Assembly (NCBI RefSeq): GCF_030253575.1
Contig: NC_080563.1
Coordinates: forward strand, 11,985,001-12,049,000
Direction of reading: 5' to 3'
DNA length: 64,000 bases
Origin: Rhododendron vialii
Lineage: Eukaryota; Streptophyta; Magnoliopsida; Ericales; Ericaceae
Shown here: positions 35,911 to 54,476 of the stretch, in pieces
Numbering within the stretch: position 1 is the stretch's first letter
Layout: every line of letters starts with the position of its first letter
The notes under the pieces: generated by a model
Databases searched by the model: none
Told to the model about the DNA's origin: nothing
The model's input: only the letters and a program-made list of their open reading frames with translations
Made by a program: the position numbers and the translations under genes

Positions 35911-36099
35911 GGTATTTGAGCATTCTTGGTGGCAGTACTAGAATTGAGATGGGATTATGTGATGGGTTTTCTGTTGAAAACAGTCATGAATTCTTTTGTA
36001 ACATCTTTGTTTTGGGCAGGGAAGATGGTTAACTGATCTCTAGATAATTAATGGTGTGAGTTATGTGTAAAGCGCAATTTATTGAAATCTCTTGATATT

Positions 36100-36530
36100 T
36101 ATGGTTTGAGAATAAATTGTAAAACCTCACTTTTCCACCACCGTCTATTCTGGACCCCACCGAGCATCTATTGTTGTAATCTAAACCGTTCATATTTGGA
36201 GACCCGTAGTCTAGTATTACCATGCAAAAAAATCAGCTTGATTGAAAGTCGATAGATATATCAAAATTTGAATTTTGGTTTATAAAATGGGACGATTTGA
36301 TTCTATCAATAATAATAGAGATAAACTGTCTATTTTGCAAAGTAAAATTCAATTTTTTATACTCTTATCGATGTCTGATGAAGTTCATTTTTTTACGATG
36401 ATACATTACTATGTGGGGTCTATAAGATTAACAGTTCATATTAACAATTAACACATGATAGGATCGAAAAAGGCGGCGGTGGAAAACCCCACTTTTCCAC
36501 TGCCGGTGAAAAAAATTTATTCTCTTATGG
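36100..36530. repeat. Fold-back element
   Basis: The ends are reverse complements: TTTGAGAATAAATTG near 36104 against CAATTT/AATTTATTCTC near 36515. Further inside, CTCACTTTTCCACCACCG pairs with the GGCGGTGGAAAA...CCACTGCCGG block. AT-rich interior, no coding potential, no target duplication found. Confidence 0.55.
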
Positions 36531-36717
36531 TTTAATGGAGTAACGCTCTTTGTTTTTTTCTCGGTGAAAGCCAGCATTTGTTATTATGGTAAATAAAACA
36601 AGGGGCATTACAGGTAGAAGTTAATGCTGGTAATACTATGAATTTAGAATTTTGCAACTCCAATATCTAAAATCAAAATGGCATGGAGATGTGCAATTGG
36701 GGATGATGTTGTACAGT

Positions 36718-36888
36718 GGTGTGTGCAGTACCGTGCTGTGCACTTCCGAGCCGTTGGATTGTGCATCCGACGGTTCGGATCTCATCTCGGCAATGAACGG
36801 CTCTCGATCGTTAATTGCCGAAATGAGATCCGAGCCGTCGGATGTACGATTCGACGGCTCGGAGGTGCACAGCGTAGTGCACGACACC
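36718..36888. repeat. Near-perfect hairpin MITE with nested palindromes
   Basis: Arms of about 75 bases around a 17-base loop at 36801. GTGCTGTGCACTTCCGAGCC on the left pairs with the GGCTCGGAGGTGCACAGC block on the right. Each arm holds its own shorter palindrome (CCGAGCCGTYGGA...TCCGACGGYTCGG), so the sequence can fold as one long hairpin or a cross. Non-coding. Confidence 0.8.
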
Positions 36889-37365
36889 AACCCGAAGTCC
36901 TGAGATGTGATGGTTTTGTTACTTTGTATAGTTTTTTAGCATCTTTAATTACTATGGCCTGGCCATAGGAGCTGGTTAACGGATGCTGGCGTAGTTAGAT
37001 CAAGTACTATTTGTTGATGTCTTTCGAGATTTATGGTTTGATAACGCATTAAATCTCTGTTTATAATCCAAAGCTACTTTTAATTTGAAGCTCAAGAAAT
37101 AACACAAGGGGCCTTTCAGCAATTTTTTTCCCCACACAATATAGTTAGTGGGATGTGTTAAGCTAGCACAAGAGATTATCATGTTTGGACTTATTTCTCT
37201 CATTGTTGTCAAACTAGAAAGTACGCACTCAGTTGAAAATAAAAAATGGTGGAAGTGTCAAATATTTTATCTACAGACAAGTTTAGTGTCATCGTGTAGC
37301 AATGAAAGTGGAAAAAATTATCAAGCATTGTGTAGAGACAAGTGTGTGATTAGAGCAATTTTTCA

Positions 37366-37501
37366 GTGCCGGGTGGGTACGGCTAACGTGGTGCCCGCTC
37401 GGCGCATCCGGACCGTTCAAAAGTGTTTTGGACGATTCAACTTAAGAACAATCTCTCGGATGCACCGAGCAGCACCTCATCAACCGTACCCACCCGGTCA
37501 C
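37366..37501. repeat. Small MITE at the broken 5' edge of the copia element
   Basis: Opens GTGCCGGGTGGGTACGG and closes CCGTACCCACCCGGTCAC, near-perfect inverted ends. Interior CGCTCGGCGCATCCGGACCG pairs loosely with CTCGGATGCACCGAGC. It abuts the first recognisable copia codons. No clear target duplication. Confidence 0.7.
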
Positions 37502-37520
37502 CCCGTCTATCACCCTCTTT

Positions 37521-40500
37521 GATGTCTCGCATGTTCCTAGTTTTCGTTTTAATTTGTTATCTGTACAAAAGTTATGCCATGATCTTAAGTGTGTTGTTTT
37601 TTTCTTTCCTAAATTCTGTCTCTTTCAGGACCTCAAATCGAAGACTGTGATTGGAGCGGGTGAGGCACGCAATGGCTTATACTACCTCCGCACTTCTTCC
37701 TCTGCTGCCCTCACATCCCCAACCGATGACCCTACCCTATGGCACCAAAGATTAGGCCATCCAGCCTCTGCTAGCTTACCTTCCTTTTTACATTGTCGTT
37801 CCCCTAATAAAAATTCCCCTTGTGATGCTTGTTTGCGTGGCAAACATACTAGACTACCTTTTCAATTAAATTTCAATAAAAGTGTCGTCCCTTTTTCTCG
37901 TATTTTTGTTGACATTTGGGGTGGCTATCATACTCCTTCTACTTGTGGGGCTCGTTATTTTCTAACTATAGTTGATGATTGCACGAGTACTACTTGGGTG
38001 TATTTATTGCGTTACAAATCGGATGCCCTTTCCAAGATTCAATTTTTTATCAACATGGTCCAAACACAATTCAACACAAAAGTTAAATTTTTTCGTTCAG
38101 ATAATGGTTCTGAATTTTTATCCCGTCCTGTTCAAAAATTATTTCATGACCATGGCATTTTACAAGAGTTAACATGTGTTGATACCCCTCAACAAAATGG
38201 GGTTGCTGAACGTAAACATCGTCACATCTTAAATGTGGCCCGTTGCTTACGCTTCCAAGCCCACCTTCCCATCAAATTTTGGGGTGAGTGCATTTTAACA
38301 GCAGTTTATCTCATTAATCGCACTCCCTCACAAACATTGAAAAATGCCTCCCCGTATGAATGTCTTTTTCGTCGCACCCCCAATTATAAATTCTTGCGTG
38401 TTTTTGGATGTCTTTGCTATGCCCAGACATCCCGTGTCGACCGCGACAAATTTCAACCCCGCGGCGTCCCTTGTGTGTTTTTGGGATATCCTCCCCGCCA
38501 CAGTGGATACCGCCTTTTTAACCTCGACACAAACACTTTTTTTATCTCTCAGGACGTCACTTTTTTTGAGAATATTTTTCCCTTTCATACCCAAAGCCCT
38601 CATTATATTCCACCCCCTGCTAACCCATCCCCCAGTCACACTGACTTATACCCGACCGAACCCCTTCACTATCTTGACCCACCCCATCTCAATCCAACTG
38701 ACAACCCCTCTCCTACATCAAACCCCGATCCCCCTCCCCCACCCACCCAACCGCCAGCTCCACCTCCTCCTACCCCACCACCCGAGCCATCTCCCAATCT
38801 GGAACCGACACCCCCAGCCGCCCCCTCTCGGCCTTCACGAGCCCATCGGCCTCCAGGCTACCTCCGGGACTACATTTGCCCTACCCTTCCATCTGCCACT
38901 GTTGCCTCCCCTGATGCTCTGCTCCAGTCTTCAGGTACGGTCTATCCGCTCACTCAGTTCATTTCCTATTCCAATCTTTCCCCCTCCCACTTTGCTTTTC
39001 TTTCGGCCTTATCTCATTCGCATGATCCTACTTCCTATAGTCAAGCCATCCACCACACCCAATGGCGTGATGCTATTTCTCACGAACTGAAGGCATTAGA
39101 AAACAACAAAACATGGGTCCTTCGTTCTCTTCCTCCTGGCAAAAAACCAATCGGTTGTAAATGGGTTTTTAAAACTAAACTAAAAGCAGATGGATCCGTA
39201 GAACGATACAAAGCACGTTTGGTCGCCAAAGGCTATACTCAAGTTGAGGGGTTGGATTACCATGACACTTTTGCTCCCTTTGCAAAGTTGGTCACTGTTC
39301 GTTGTGTACTCGCTGTTGCAGCTACTCGCAACTGGCACTTGCACCAATTAGATGTTAACAATGCTTTTTTACATGGTGACCTCGATGAAGAAGTTTACAT
39401 GTCTCTTCCTCCGGGATATGGCCGAAAGGGGGAGACGCGTGTTTGTCACTTACAGAAATCCCTATATGGCCTCAAACAGGCCTCTCGCAATTGGTACTCT
39501 AAGCTGTCTGCTGTTCTTCTCTCTGACGGATTTCGACAATCCCAAGCTGACCACTCCCTTTTTACTCGGCAAACTGGTTCTACAATTCTTATTGTTCTCG
39601 TTTATGTTGATGATTTACTTGTTACAGGCAACGATTTAGCATCTATTCGCCGCTTACAGGGATTCTTGTCGAGTAAATTTCAGTTAAAGGATCTTGGCAA
39701 GCTCAAGTATTTTTTGGGCATTGAAGTGGCTCGCTCCACTGCGGGTATTTTCATTAATCAGCGCAAATATATTCTTGACATTCTCGCTGATGCTGGCCAA
39801 ACAGGATGTCGTCCAGCCTCTTCCCCGATGGAGCAACATCTTAAACTCACGGCTGATAGTGGTGAACCAATTTCTGATCCGAGTTCTTATCGCAGGCTTA
39901 TTGGACGACTGATATATCTCACCATCTCTCGCCCAGATATCACTTTCGCTGTTAATCTCCTCAGTCAATTCATGCATGTCCCTCGGGTCCCGCATTTGGA
40001 AGCTGCTACTCGTATTCTTCGCTACCTCAAGGGCTCCGTCTCTCATGGCTTACTATTTCCTACCCGTTCGGACCTCCAACTCACTGGCTACACTGACTCG
40101 GATTGGGCCAGTTGTCCTATGACTCGGCGCTCCACTACGGGTTATTTCATCACCCTTGGAGGTAGCCCCGTCTCCTGGCGCACAAAAAAGCAAAGTGTTG
40201 TCTCCCGCTCTTCCGCCGAAGCTGAATATCGGGCCATGGCTTCCACCACTTGCGAATTACTATGGCTCAAAACTTTACTTTGTGATTTAGCAGTCCCTCT
40301 TTCATCGCCAATCAAGCTATATTGTGACAACCAGGCAGCCTTACACATTGCCCAAAACCCAGTTTTCCATGAGCGCTCCAAGCACATTGAGATCGACTGC
40401 CACCTTGTCCGTGAACGAGTACAACAAGGCCTGCTTCAGCTCCATCACATTGCCTCAGCGAACCAACTAGCAGATGTTTTTACCAAAGCTTTGGGTGTTG

Positions 40501-40559
40501 ACCACTTTCGTCTCCTGACATCCAAGCTAGGCATTACATCCCTCCATGCTCCATCTTGA
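37521..40559 (+). pseudogene. Copia pol: integrase, reverse transcriptase, RNase H (N-terminally truncated)
   Basis: About 1012 codons without a stop from the left break. In order: end of the protease/pre-integrase part (DVSHVPSFRFNLLSVQKL), pre-integrase zinc finger (LWHQRLGHPAS...CDACLRGKH), integrase core with VDIWGG, SDNGSEF and QQNGVAERKH, a proline-rich linker (near 38600-38870), RT with LDVNNAFLHGDL and the catalytic LVYVDDLLV, and a copia RNase H with GYTDSDWA, SSAEAEYRA and LYCDNQAAL. It ends TSKLGITSLHAPS followed by TGA. The catalytic residues seem intact, but without gag, protease and a start it cannot be autonomous. The proline-rich linker is unusually long, which is common in plant copia. 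Confidence 0.9.
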
Positions 40560-40566
40560 GGGGGAG

Positions 40567-40748
40567 TATTAGTGGACCGAATCAATTGAGATCCGTCAGA
40601 ATAATTATAGGAGCAATCTCTTCCCATAATTCTAGGATTATTATTCTGTTTCCATAGTTATTGTTTCCTAGTTGGTTGTATTCTTTTCCTATATATGTGT
40701 GGCTGTGTTCCACCAATTAATTAATGAGAATCAATCGTATTTATCACA
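40567..40748 (+). repeat. 3' LTR of the copia element
   Basis: About 180 bp after the purine tract, from TATTAGTGGACC (TA where TG is usual) to TTATCACA. It contains TCCTATATATGTG as a likely TATA box. With no 5' LTR to compare, the ends are estimates. Confidence 0.65.
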
Positions 40749-40759
40749 AAGCACCTCTT

Positions 40760-41570
40760 ATCAGCTCCTGCCTTGAACAATATTGTCCGCTTTGAATACC
40801 AAATCTCATCAGACTTCTGGATTTCTCATAGTCGAACATGCTTAACTGTGAAGTTCCAATTGGCTTTAGTGCCCTCACGGCTTTAAAAGGTCTTGTATAA
40901 GGTAGGATGTTGATCTATTATTTATAACACACAACTTACACTTTACCAAGCGATGTGGAACCACCCCAAGCTAACCTCTCTGGTCACCAGCCAAACAGCC
41001 CCCGCATGGGTCTCAACCACCCTCAGGCCGGTTGACTACTACCTGGAATTCGCAGGGGCAGGCATCACAATCTCTCCCACTTAGGAACACACGTCCTCAT
41101 GTGGGGTCGAGATTCTGTCTCACATTTCTGGTTGGTGCAAGCTCTGATATCATATGTAACTATCCGCTCTTGCCTTTATAATATTGTCCGCTTTGAACAC
41201 CAAACCCCATCAGACTTCCCAGTAAGGTCACCTATTTCTGAATCTCTCCAAGGCGAACACGCTTAATTGTGAAGTCTGATGGGATTTGGTGTTTACAGAG
41301 GACAATATTATACAAGGCAGGAGCTGGTCGTTATATATGGTATCAGAGCCTGCACCAACAAAAAATGTGGGACAGAATCTTGACCGCACACAAGAACATG
41401 TGTTCCTAAGTGAGGGAGATTTTGATGCCCCGTCCTTGGAAATTCCAAATAGCTAGTGGTCGACGGGCCTGATAGCCCCCGTACAGTCCCAACCGCCCTA
41501 AGGGCGGTCGACCACTGCTTGAAATTCCCAGGGACAGAGCGTCACAATTAAATTTAGGGGCTCGCACAGA
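40760..41570. repeat. Inverted pair of a non-coding repeat with a PBS-like motif
   Basis: Two copies of one repeat face each other: about 40760-41160 (minus) and 41185-41560 (plus). Arms 41145-41228 and 41270-41356 pair closely (GTCTGATGGGRTTTGGTGTT, GGACAATATTATA). Next to them TGGTATCAGAGC occurs in plus orientation at about 41337, with a diverged complement at 41148. That motif equals the initiator-tRNA-Met primer site of many retrotransposons. Downstream blocks (GGGAGAGATTGTGATGCC-like, GGTCGACCACT) also mirror each other. Probably a small non-autonomous LTR element or relics of one. No coding potential. Confidence 0.6.
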
Positions 41571-41690
41571 ATGGGGCACCCATATATGAGAGGAATGCCC
41601 TCAGTAGTGACGGACCGTGAAATTTGTTAAACTTTCAATATATGCTTCTTGTTAAAGAATGCATGGTCAAGTGCGAATAGTGCAACATAC

Positions 41691-43140
41691 CATCAACAAG
41701 GCTTTGACATGGATCATGGTTAGAGGAATTTTGGGATCGCCGGCCTCTTCTTTTTGATGCAACAAAAATTGCAAAAAGTCCTCCTTGGCTTTTCCTCCAT
41801 CCCTTTTGTCCTACTTTGTTTGTTCATTTTTAACCGTTGATTAATAATCTGGTCAAAGATCACATCCAATCGCTTTGCGCACCCTTTCATCTTCTTCCCA
41901 ATTCCTTGCAAGTCAAGCCAGGCCAAAGCCGGGTACAAATCGGATATATTCCGGCTCCCCAAAAGATGGATCATCTCTACAATCACGGGCTGGAACTCTG
42001 ATGCCACACTAGCCTCCTCCCCGCCTGTGGCGGCGCCGCCCCACAACATGTTCGTAACAACGTTCAGCGCTGTCTGAAACATCAGCTCACCTATATATAT
42101 TGAAGAATCCATGAAGTTCTTTTCAATAGTAGCGGGTTTTCTGTAGAGGAATTTTGCAATTAAACATACAAGGGATTCGGAGTTGGGACATGCCAGTTAG
42201 TAAATTTGAATTCTACTGGTTTCAGTAAAACTGATCATACTTCCTCCATCCCAAATTGCTTCCTAACCTCTGAAAAGTCACCCAATTTTTCGGTTCAAAA
42301 AATAAAGCACTTTCAAGTATCATTTTTCAAGTTTCTTTACACCAAATTAAAGTACTTCAAGAGCTCTTTAATATGGTATAAAGAAATTTAAAAAATGATG
42401 CGCAAATGTACTTTATTTTTTTATCTCAAAATTGTACGTTTTTTCGTAAGGGTCCAGCAATTTGGGATAGGAGTACTTGATATCGAATTCTTTTTTTTCA
42501 ATGTAAAATAGTAGTATTTTGATCCCGTTGGCTTATGTATGGTCCCATGCTCACCTATGTTCACCGGAGTTCCGACTTGACTATGCAGATACCCGATTGT
42601 CTTCCGGATCTCCTGACGCCGGAGGGAATACATAGCATCCAGCGTGGTGTTGCTGAGCATTTCACGCACAAGCACCATCCTCATCATCCGCCACTCGGGG
42701 CCGTGCGGCCTCCAAACCATGTCCCGACCTCCGTACGACGATAGTGCCCCGGCAACCGAGACGTCGCGATTGGCGAAGGCGACATCGTTGTCTTTCAGAA
42801 TCTCCCGCGCAATAGCCGGGGAGGTGACCACAAGAGTGAGCTTTTTGCCGAGCCGGAGGGTGAAGATTGAACCATAGGTTCGAGACAGGGTGCCGAAGTG
42901 GGCGTGGAGCTCGGGTTCAAGAGAGAGGAGGTTTCCGACAAGGGGTAGGCCACGCGGGCCTGGTGGTAGGGGTGGGTATTTGTTTTTCGAGATTATGAGC
43001 GATAATATCCATGTGAACAACGATAGGACGGAGACGAGGAGGCATGAAGTGAAAAGTAGGCGTGTGGGATCATCGTTGTCGATGTGTTGCCACGACCATG
43101 AGGGAGCATCGGAGAAGAAGGTAACTAGTCTTCGAAGCAT
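41691..43140 (-). pseudogene. CYP706-like P450 pseudogene (copy C)
   Basis: Exon 1 is 43140-42555 and exon 2 is 42090-41691, with a GT-AG phase-1 intron of 464 bp. The N-terminal anchor, hinge PPLPPGPRGLPLVGN, SYGGRDMVWRPHGPEW and MLSNTTLDAMYSLRRQEI are well kept and clearly homologous to gene B. A one-base loss in an A/T run near 41790-41793 shifts the frame before the expected end of exon 2; the other frame still reads on to a good donor site at 41690. The haem-binding exon is absent: the next DNA is repeat and copia sequence. So it cannot make a P450. Its extra intron sits 11 residues away from that of gene B. It may be young, as only one small indel is seen in the coding part left. Confidence 0.87.
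42240..42473. mobile_element. Stowaway-type MITE in the intron of copy C
   Basis: 234 bp with ends CTTCCTCCATCCCAAATTGC and GCAATTTGGGATAGGAG, close to the plant Stowaway (Tc1/Mariner) terminal repeat, and a TA duplication at 42238-42239 and 42474-42475. The interior is AT-rich and self-complementary (CACTTTCAAGTATCATTTTT against its mirror). Confidence 0.8.
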
Positions 43141-45172
43141 GGTCGGAACTAAGAAAGGTGCTAGTTTTTTTTATCGGCGAAAAAAGATTTTATTAATCTT
43201 TGAATGTGAATACAAAAATCAAAGGGAACAACTAGTTAACGAGAAGGAGTTCAATTCCAACAAGAAGCTCGAACGGGAAGTGGTGGCAATGTAGCTATTG
43301 TATGGCTTTGTGATTTCATCATCGATTAGGTCATTTGACAAGGACACACAGCCAAATTTTCAGACAAGAATATTAGTACCAAAATTTGAAAATTTCTAAA
43401 ATTAGTCTAATGGGCTGACAATAGTAGGTGAGTGTGTATTAGAGGGTATAAAAGATTTAAAAAATATGTGTTTTCCTTATCTTTTAATATGTTTATCGTT
43501 AATCTAATGAACTGAAAATAGAAAGACTGTTTAGTATTTACTTAACTGTTTCAATCAAAAATCTAAATAAACCAACCAAGGATAGTGTGATTTGTCACTC
43601 CTTATAAACTCTCCACTCACGAGGTCAATGGGTTAAATTTTGCCACTCACGAGGTCAATGAGTTAAATTTTTGCCAAAAGGCAAAAAATTGATTACTAGA
43701 AGTTATTCTTTCTGGTAAGCCCTTGAGCAAAGTCGAGCATGGCTTTCACCTTGTGCCCCAAAATTGGTAACTCGTGCATTCTAAAATACGTAACTAACCC
43801 GTTACTTCACTTTTACATGGTACGCAACTATGGGTAGCTACACCAAAAAAGGGCGGTTCTCTTTTTGGGGCGGAAGCGGTAGTGAACAGGGTTAGGTTTT
43901 CTCTTTTGGGTTAGGATTAGGGTTTTTCTTTTGGTTGGGCTTGTCTCAATAGGTGTTTTGGGCTTTAGCCCTTTAGGTGTGGGTTTTGTTCCAATGAGGG
44001 TTTTTGGTTGGTTTCTTGTCAATTAAGGGTTGGGTTTCTCGGACTGGGCTTTGTCCCGTCTCCTTGTTCCTATTGTCTTTGTAATAATTTCAAAGATAAC
44101 GAAATTTTGTTGTTAAACAAAAAGCTTACACCAAAAAAATACGTAACCAAATTTCATAACCAAAGAAACAGAACAAACATTAGTTTCGATCACTGCATAT
44201 TGCAAATGTTCTTCCCTGCAATGGTTCCAGCTTATTATAGAGCTCCCCCAGTCCCCCTACTAATTGAGACAATTTAAAGAGCTCTTTTCAAAACTCAAAA
44301 GGGTGAGAAGAAAGAAGGAATCCAAGACTCTTTTTGTACTTGATACAAAGTTATTATAATATTAGACGTTTTCACACTCTCTTTTTTTATAATTCACACT
44401 ACTTTTTTTTTTGTGTTTTTCTATTTGAATAGACTATCTTGCCCTTTTTTCATTATACTTTTTCATACATCCAAGGGTAACATTGTAAATTCATGTTGAT
44501 AAAGACAAAAAAGAGAGTCGATTATAAAAAGGGGAGTGTGAAAATCATTTCCTACACTGATTGGGTTTTGTTACTTTAAATTGTGAATAAACTTCCCCTC
44601 TGAACTTGATTTGGATGATATTTCGAGAAAGAATATACCCTTCATTCTAGTAAAAATAACTTACTGAGTTTTCCTTCATTCTTGTTTCATGAATTTATTC
44701 TTGTTTCGGCATGCTCATAGTCCTTTTAATCTTTGTAAATCCCTATTCAAAGATTAATATAAAAAATTTCTGTTCAAAAAAAAATTGAATTTATACTTCT
44801 TGTATGAATTTACTAGTTTTCGGTCATTCTTGTTGTACGGAGTATGAATTTACGGAGTTTTTACAAAAAAAATTGCAGTCATTAATCAATGGAGATAAGC
44901 ATCGATGTCAAATTTGGATCACAAAATAGCTTCCTTCATTTAAAACCTAAGTGAGGAAAAAAGTCATCAGAGAGAGAAATGCTAAGTTCTGTATTCGGTA
45001 TATATTGTTCGTTGGTATTTGCGTGTAACCTGAGTTTGTCCGAAAGGGTGGCACGATATGCTTAGGGTTATTTTTCTTTTAATTTTCGTCCATCTTATAC
45101 ACAAACTAAGAACATTCTTTTGGACATCCATAAGCCCAGGGTTAAAATGATATGGCCTTTGGTGGCCCTAGA
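43141..45172. other. Intergenic stretch with small repeats, no gene
   Basis: Upstream of copy C. A two-copy repeat (CCACTCACGAGGTCAATGRG) lies near 43610-43676 and an inverted-repeat element at 44366-44548. Other short frames show no domain. TTAGGGTTT-like words near 43885-43990 are isolated and not a telomeric array. Confidence 0.5.
44366..44548. repeat. MITE-like element
   Basis: Ends ACGTTTTCACACTC and GAGTGTGAAAATCAT are inverted; both continue into A/T-rich arms (CTTTTTTTATAAT against ATTATAAAAAGG). No coding potential. Confidence 0.6.
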
Positions 45173-45202
45173 TTTCTTCTTCTTCTTCTTCTTCTTCTTC
45201 TT
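45173..45202. repeat. (TTC)n microsatellite
   Basis: About nine to ten TTC units at the left (3') side of a LINE fragment that lies on the minus strand; on that strand it reads (GAA)n. Confidence 0.95.
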
Positions 45203-45384
45203 TTTGTATTTTGGAAATTCATAAAAATATCAAAAGAAGTGAGTAATACATAACTGAAGAGTCACAAGGACTACAGGAAGGCAGAGTCCGAGAGTAGCCA
45301 ATAACAACATAAAAACTTAATCAACCCTAGAGGCAGCCAACCCCCAGGTAATCCTCGCGGATAAACAGCATCATCAAAGCTGGA

Positions 45385-46090
45385 ATGTCATGTCAACCCC
45401 AAGTTTTCGTCATGTTCGCATCCAAGCTTGGCAAGATTATCAACACTTCGATTGACATTTTGGCAGATGCGAGCATGAGAGGCTCTAGTTCGGGTCATGA
45501 GCATCCTTGAGTCCTCCATTAAGGCAGCATGATGGTGTGCAATAGCAGAGCCTCTCAATCTTGACATGTTGAATAGAACCTTTTTCCACAATGATAGTGA
45601 GGCCATAGTATATGGCCCATAGCTCTGACTCTGCTGGATCCGCTTGATAACTTCGTATAGTAATCCAGGATCCATGCACCTGTGCAGTCCCCAGAAGCCG
45701 GTTTTTCCATTGAAATCATACAACACCCATCCGTGTTGAGCTTCACTTCCCCTGTATTAGGCCAAACCCAAAGCATTAGTCTAGGTTGATTCCTATCACT
45801 GGTCAGGGATGCTTTTATAACGCCTCAACAATTTCAAGGGAGTAGGTAGTAATGGCCTTGAAGCTGTAATGAATCGCAGCATCAATGTTATCAAAACCCT
45901 TTTTGTTCTTGTCTTTCCAGATTTTCCATAATATAGTGGCAAAATCACTAGATATATCTTCTTTATAGTAGAACCAAACACTTTGGGGACTATACCTTGA
46001 TGGCAGCATCAAACTTGAACTTCTGGCCCATCCAGCACAAAAGACGGTTTCTTCTTGTTCTAAAGAAACTCTGGCAGCAAAATTTGAGCC
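45385..46090 (-). pseudogene. LINE 3' fragment (zf-RVT end and RNase H)
   Basis: Several frames carry pieces of the 3' part of a plant L1-type ORF2. TILWKIWKDKNKKGF follows the zf-RVT region. GEVKLNTDGC is the start of an RVT_3 RNase H domain. The end includes TRTRASHARICQNVNRSVDN and LAKLGCEHDENL. The frame shifts at least twice, so it is not functional. The rest of the LINE is absent, as is usual for 5'-truncated insertions. It lies just downstream of the aminotransferase gene, on the same strand. Confidence 0.75.
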
Positions 46091-46427
46091 ATAACAGCCT
46101 GAGCTATTGTACATCATTAATAATAAAAAACACAAAAAGAAAGGAGGACAATAAAATCCATAGAGAAGTACATTATTTCAAGGAGAGTTTGATGCAAACT
46201 AGATCTAGTCCAAATGTTTCACCATTATTCAAAACAAGTATCACAGCTTCTACCAACAGTACATAGCTCCATCTAGAAGTAAACTAATTTTCACATCTGA
46301 AGCACTTTTATGAAAATTGGAACCACAACAAAGCCACTGAGGCACCAATATGTAGGGCAACTAGCTGAGATACTACAACCATAGAAAACACAGAACATGA
46401 CGGAGGCAGCTGATACCATATATCCTT

Positions 46428-54476
<8,049 letters not shown>

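Larger units (their letters stand above)
37503..40748 (+). mobile_element. 5'-truncated Ty1/copia retrotransposon
   Basis: Pol (integrase, RT, RNase H), a polypurine tract (GAGGGGGAGTAT) and one LTR are present. The 5' LTR, primer site, gag and most of protease are missing; the left edge meets a MITE at 37501. LTR elements do not normally lose their 5' end during insertion, so a later deletion or recombination is inferred. It sits between P450 gene B and copy C, opposite in strand to them. Confidence 0.88.

Noticed and set aside
38344..39090. A 248-codon frame overlapping copia pol
   Set aside because: Shadow frame over the integrase end and the proline-rich linker; no domain, while the main frame has clear motifs.
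42240..42473. The Stowaway MITE as the direct source of the extra intron in copy C
   Set aside because: It has its own TA duplication well inside the intron and does not reach either splice site.
43885..43990. TTAGGGTTT-like words suggesting an interstitial telomere
   Set aside because: Isolated, imperfect words mixed with GGGTTAGG and GGGCTTT; no tandem array.
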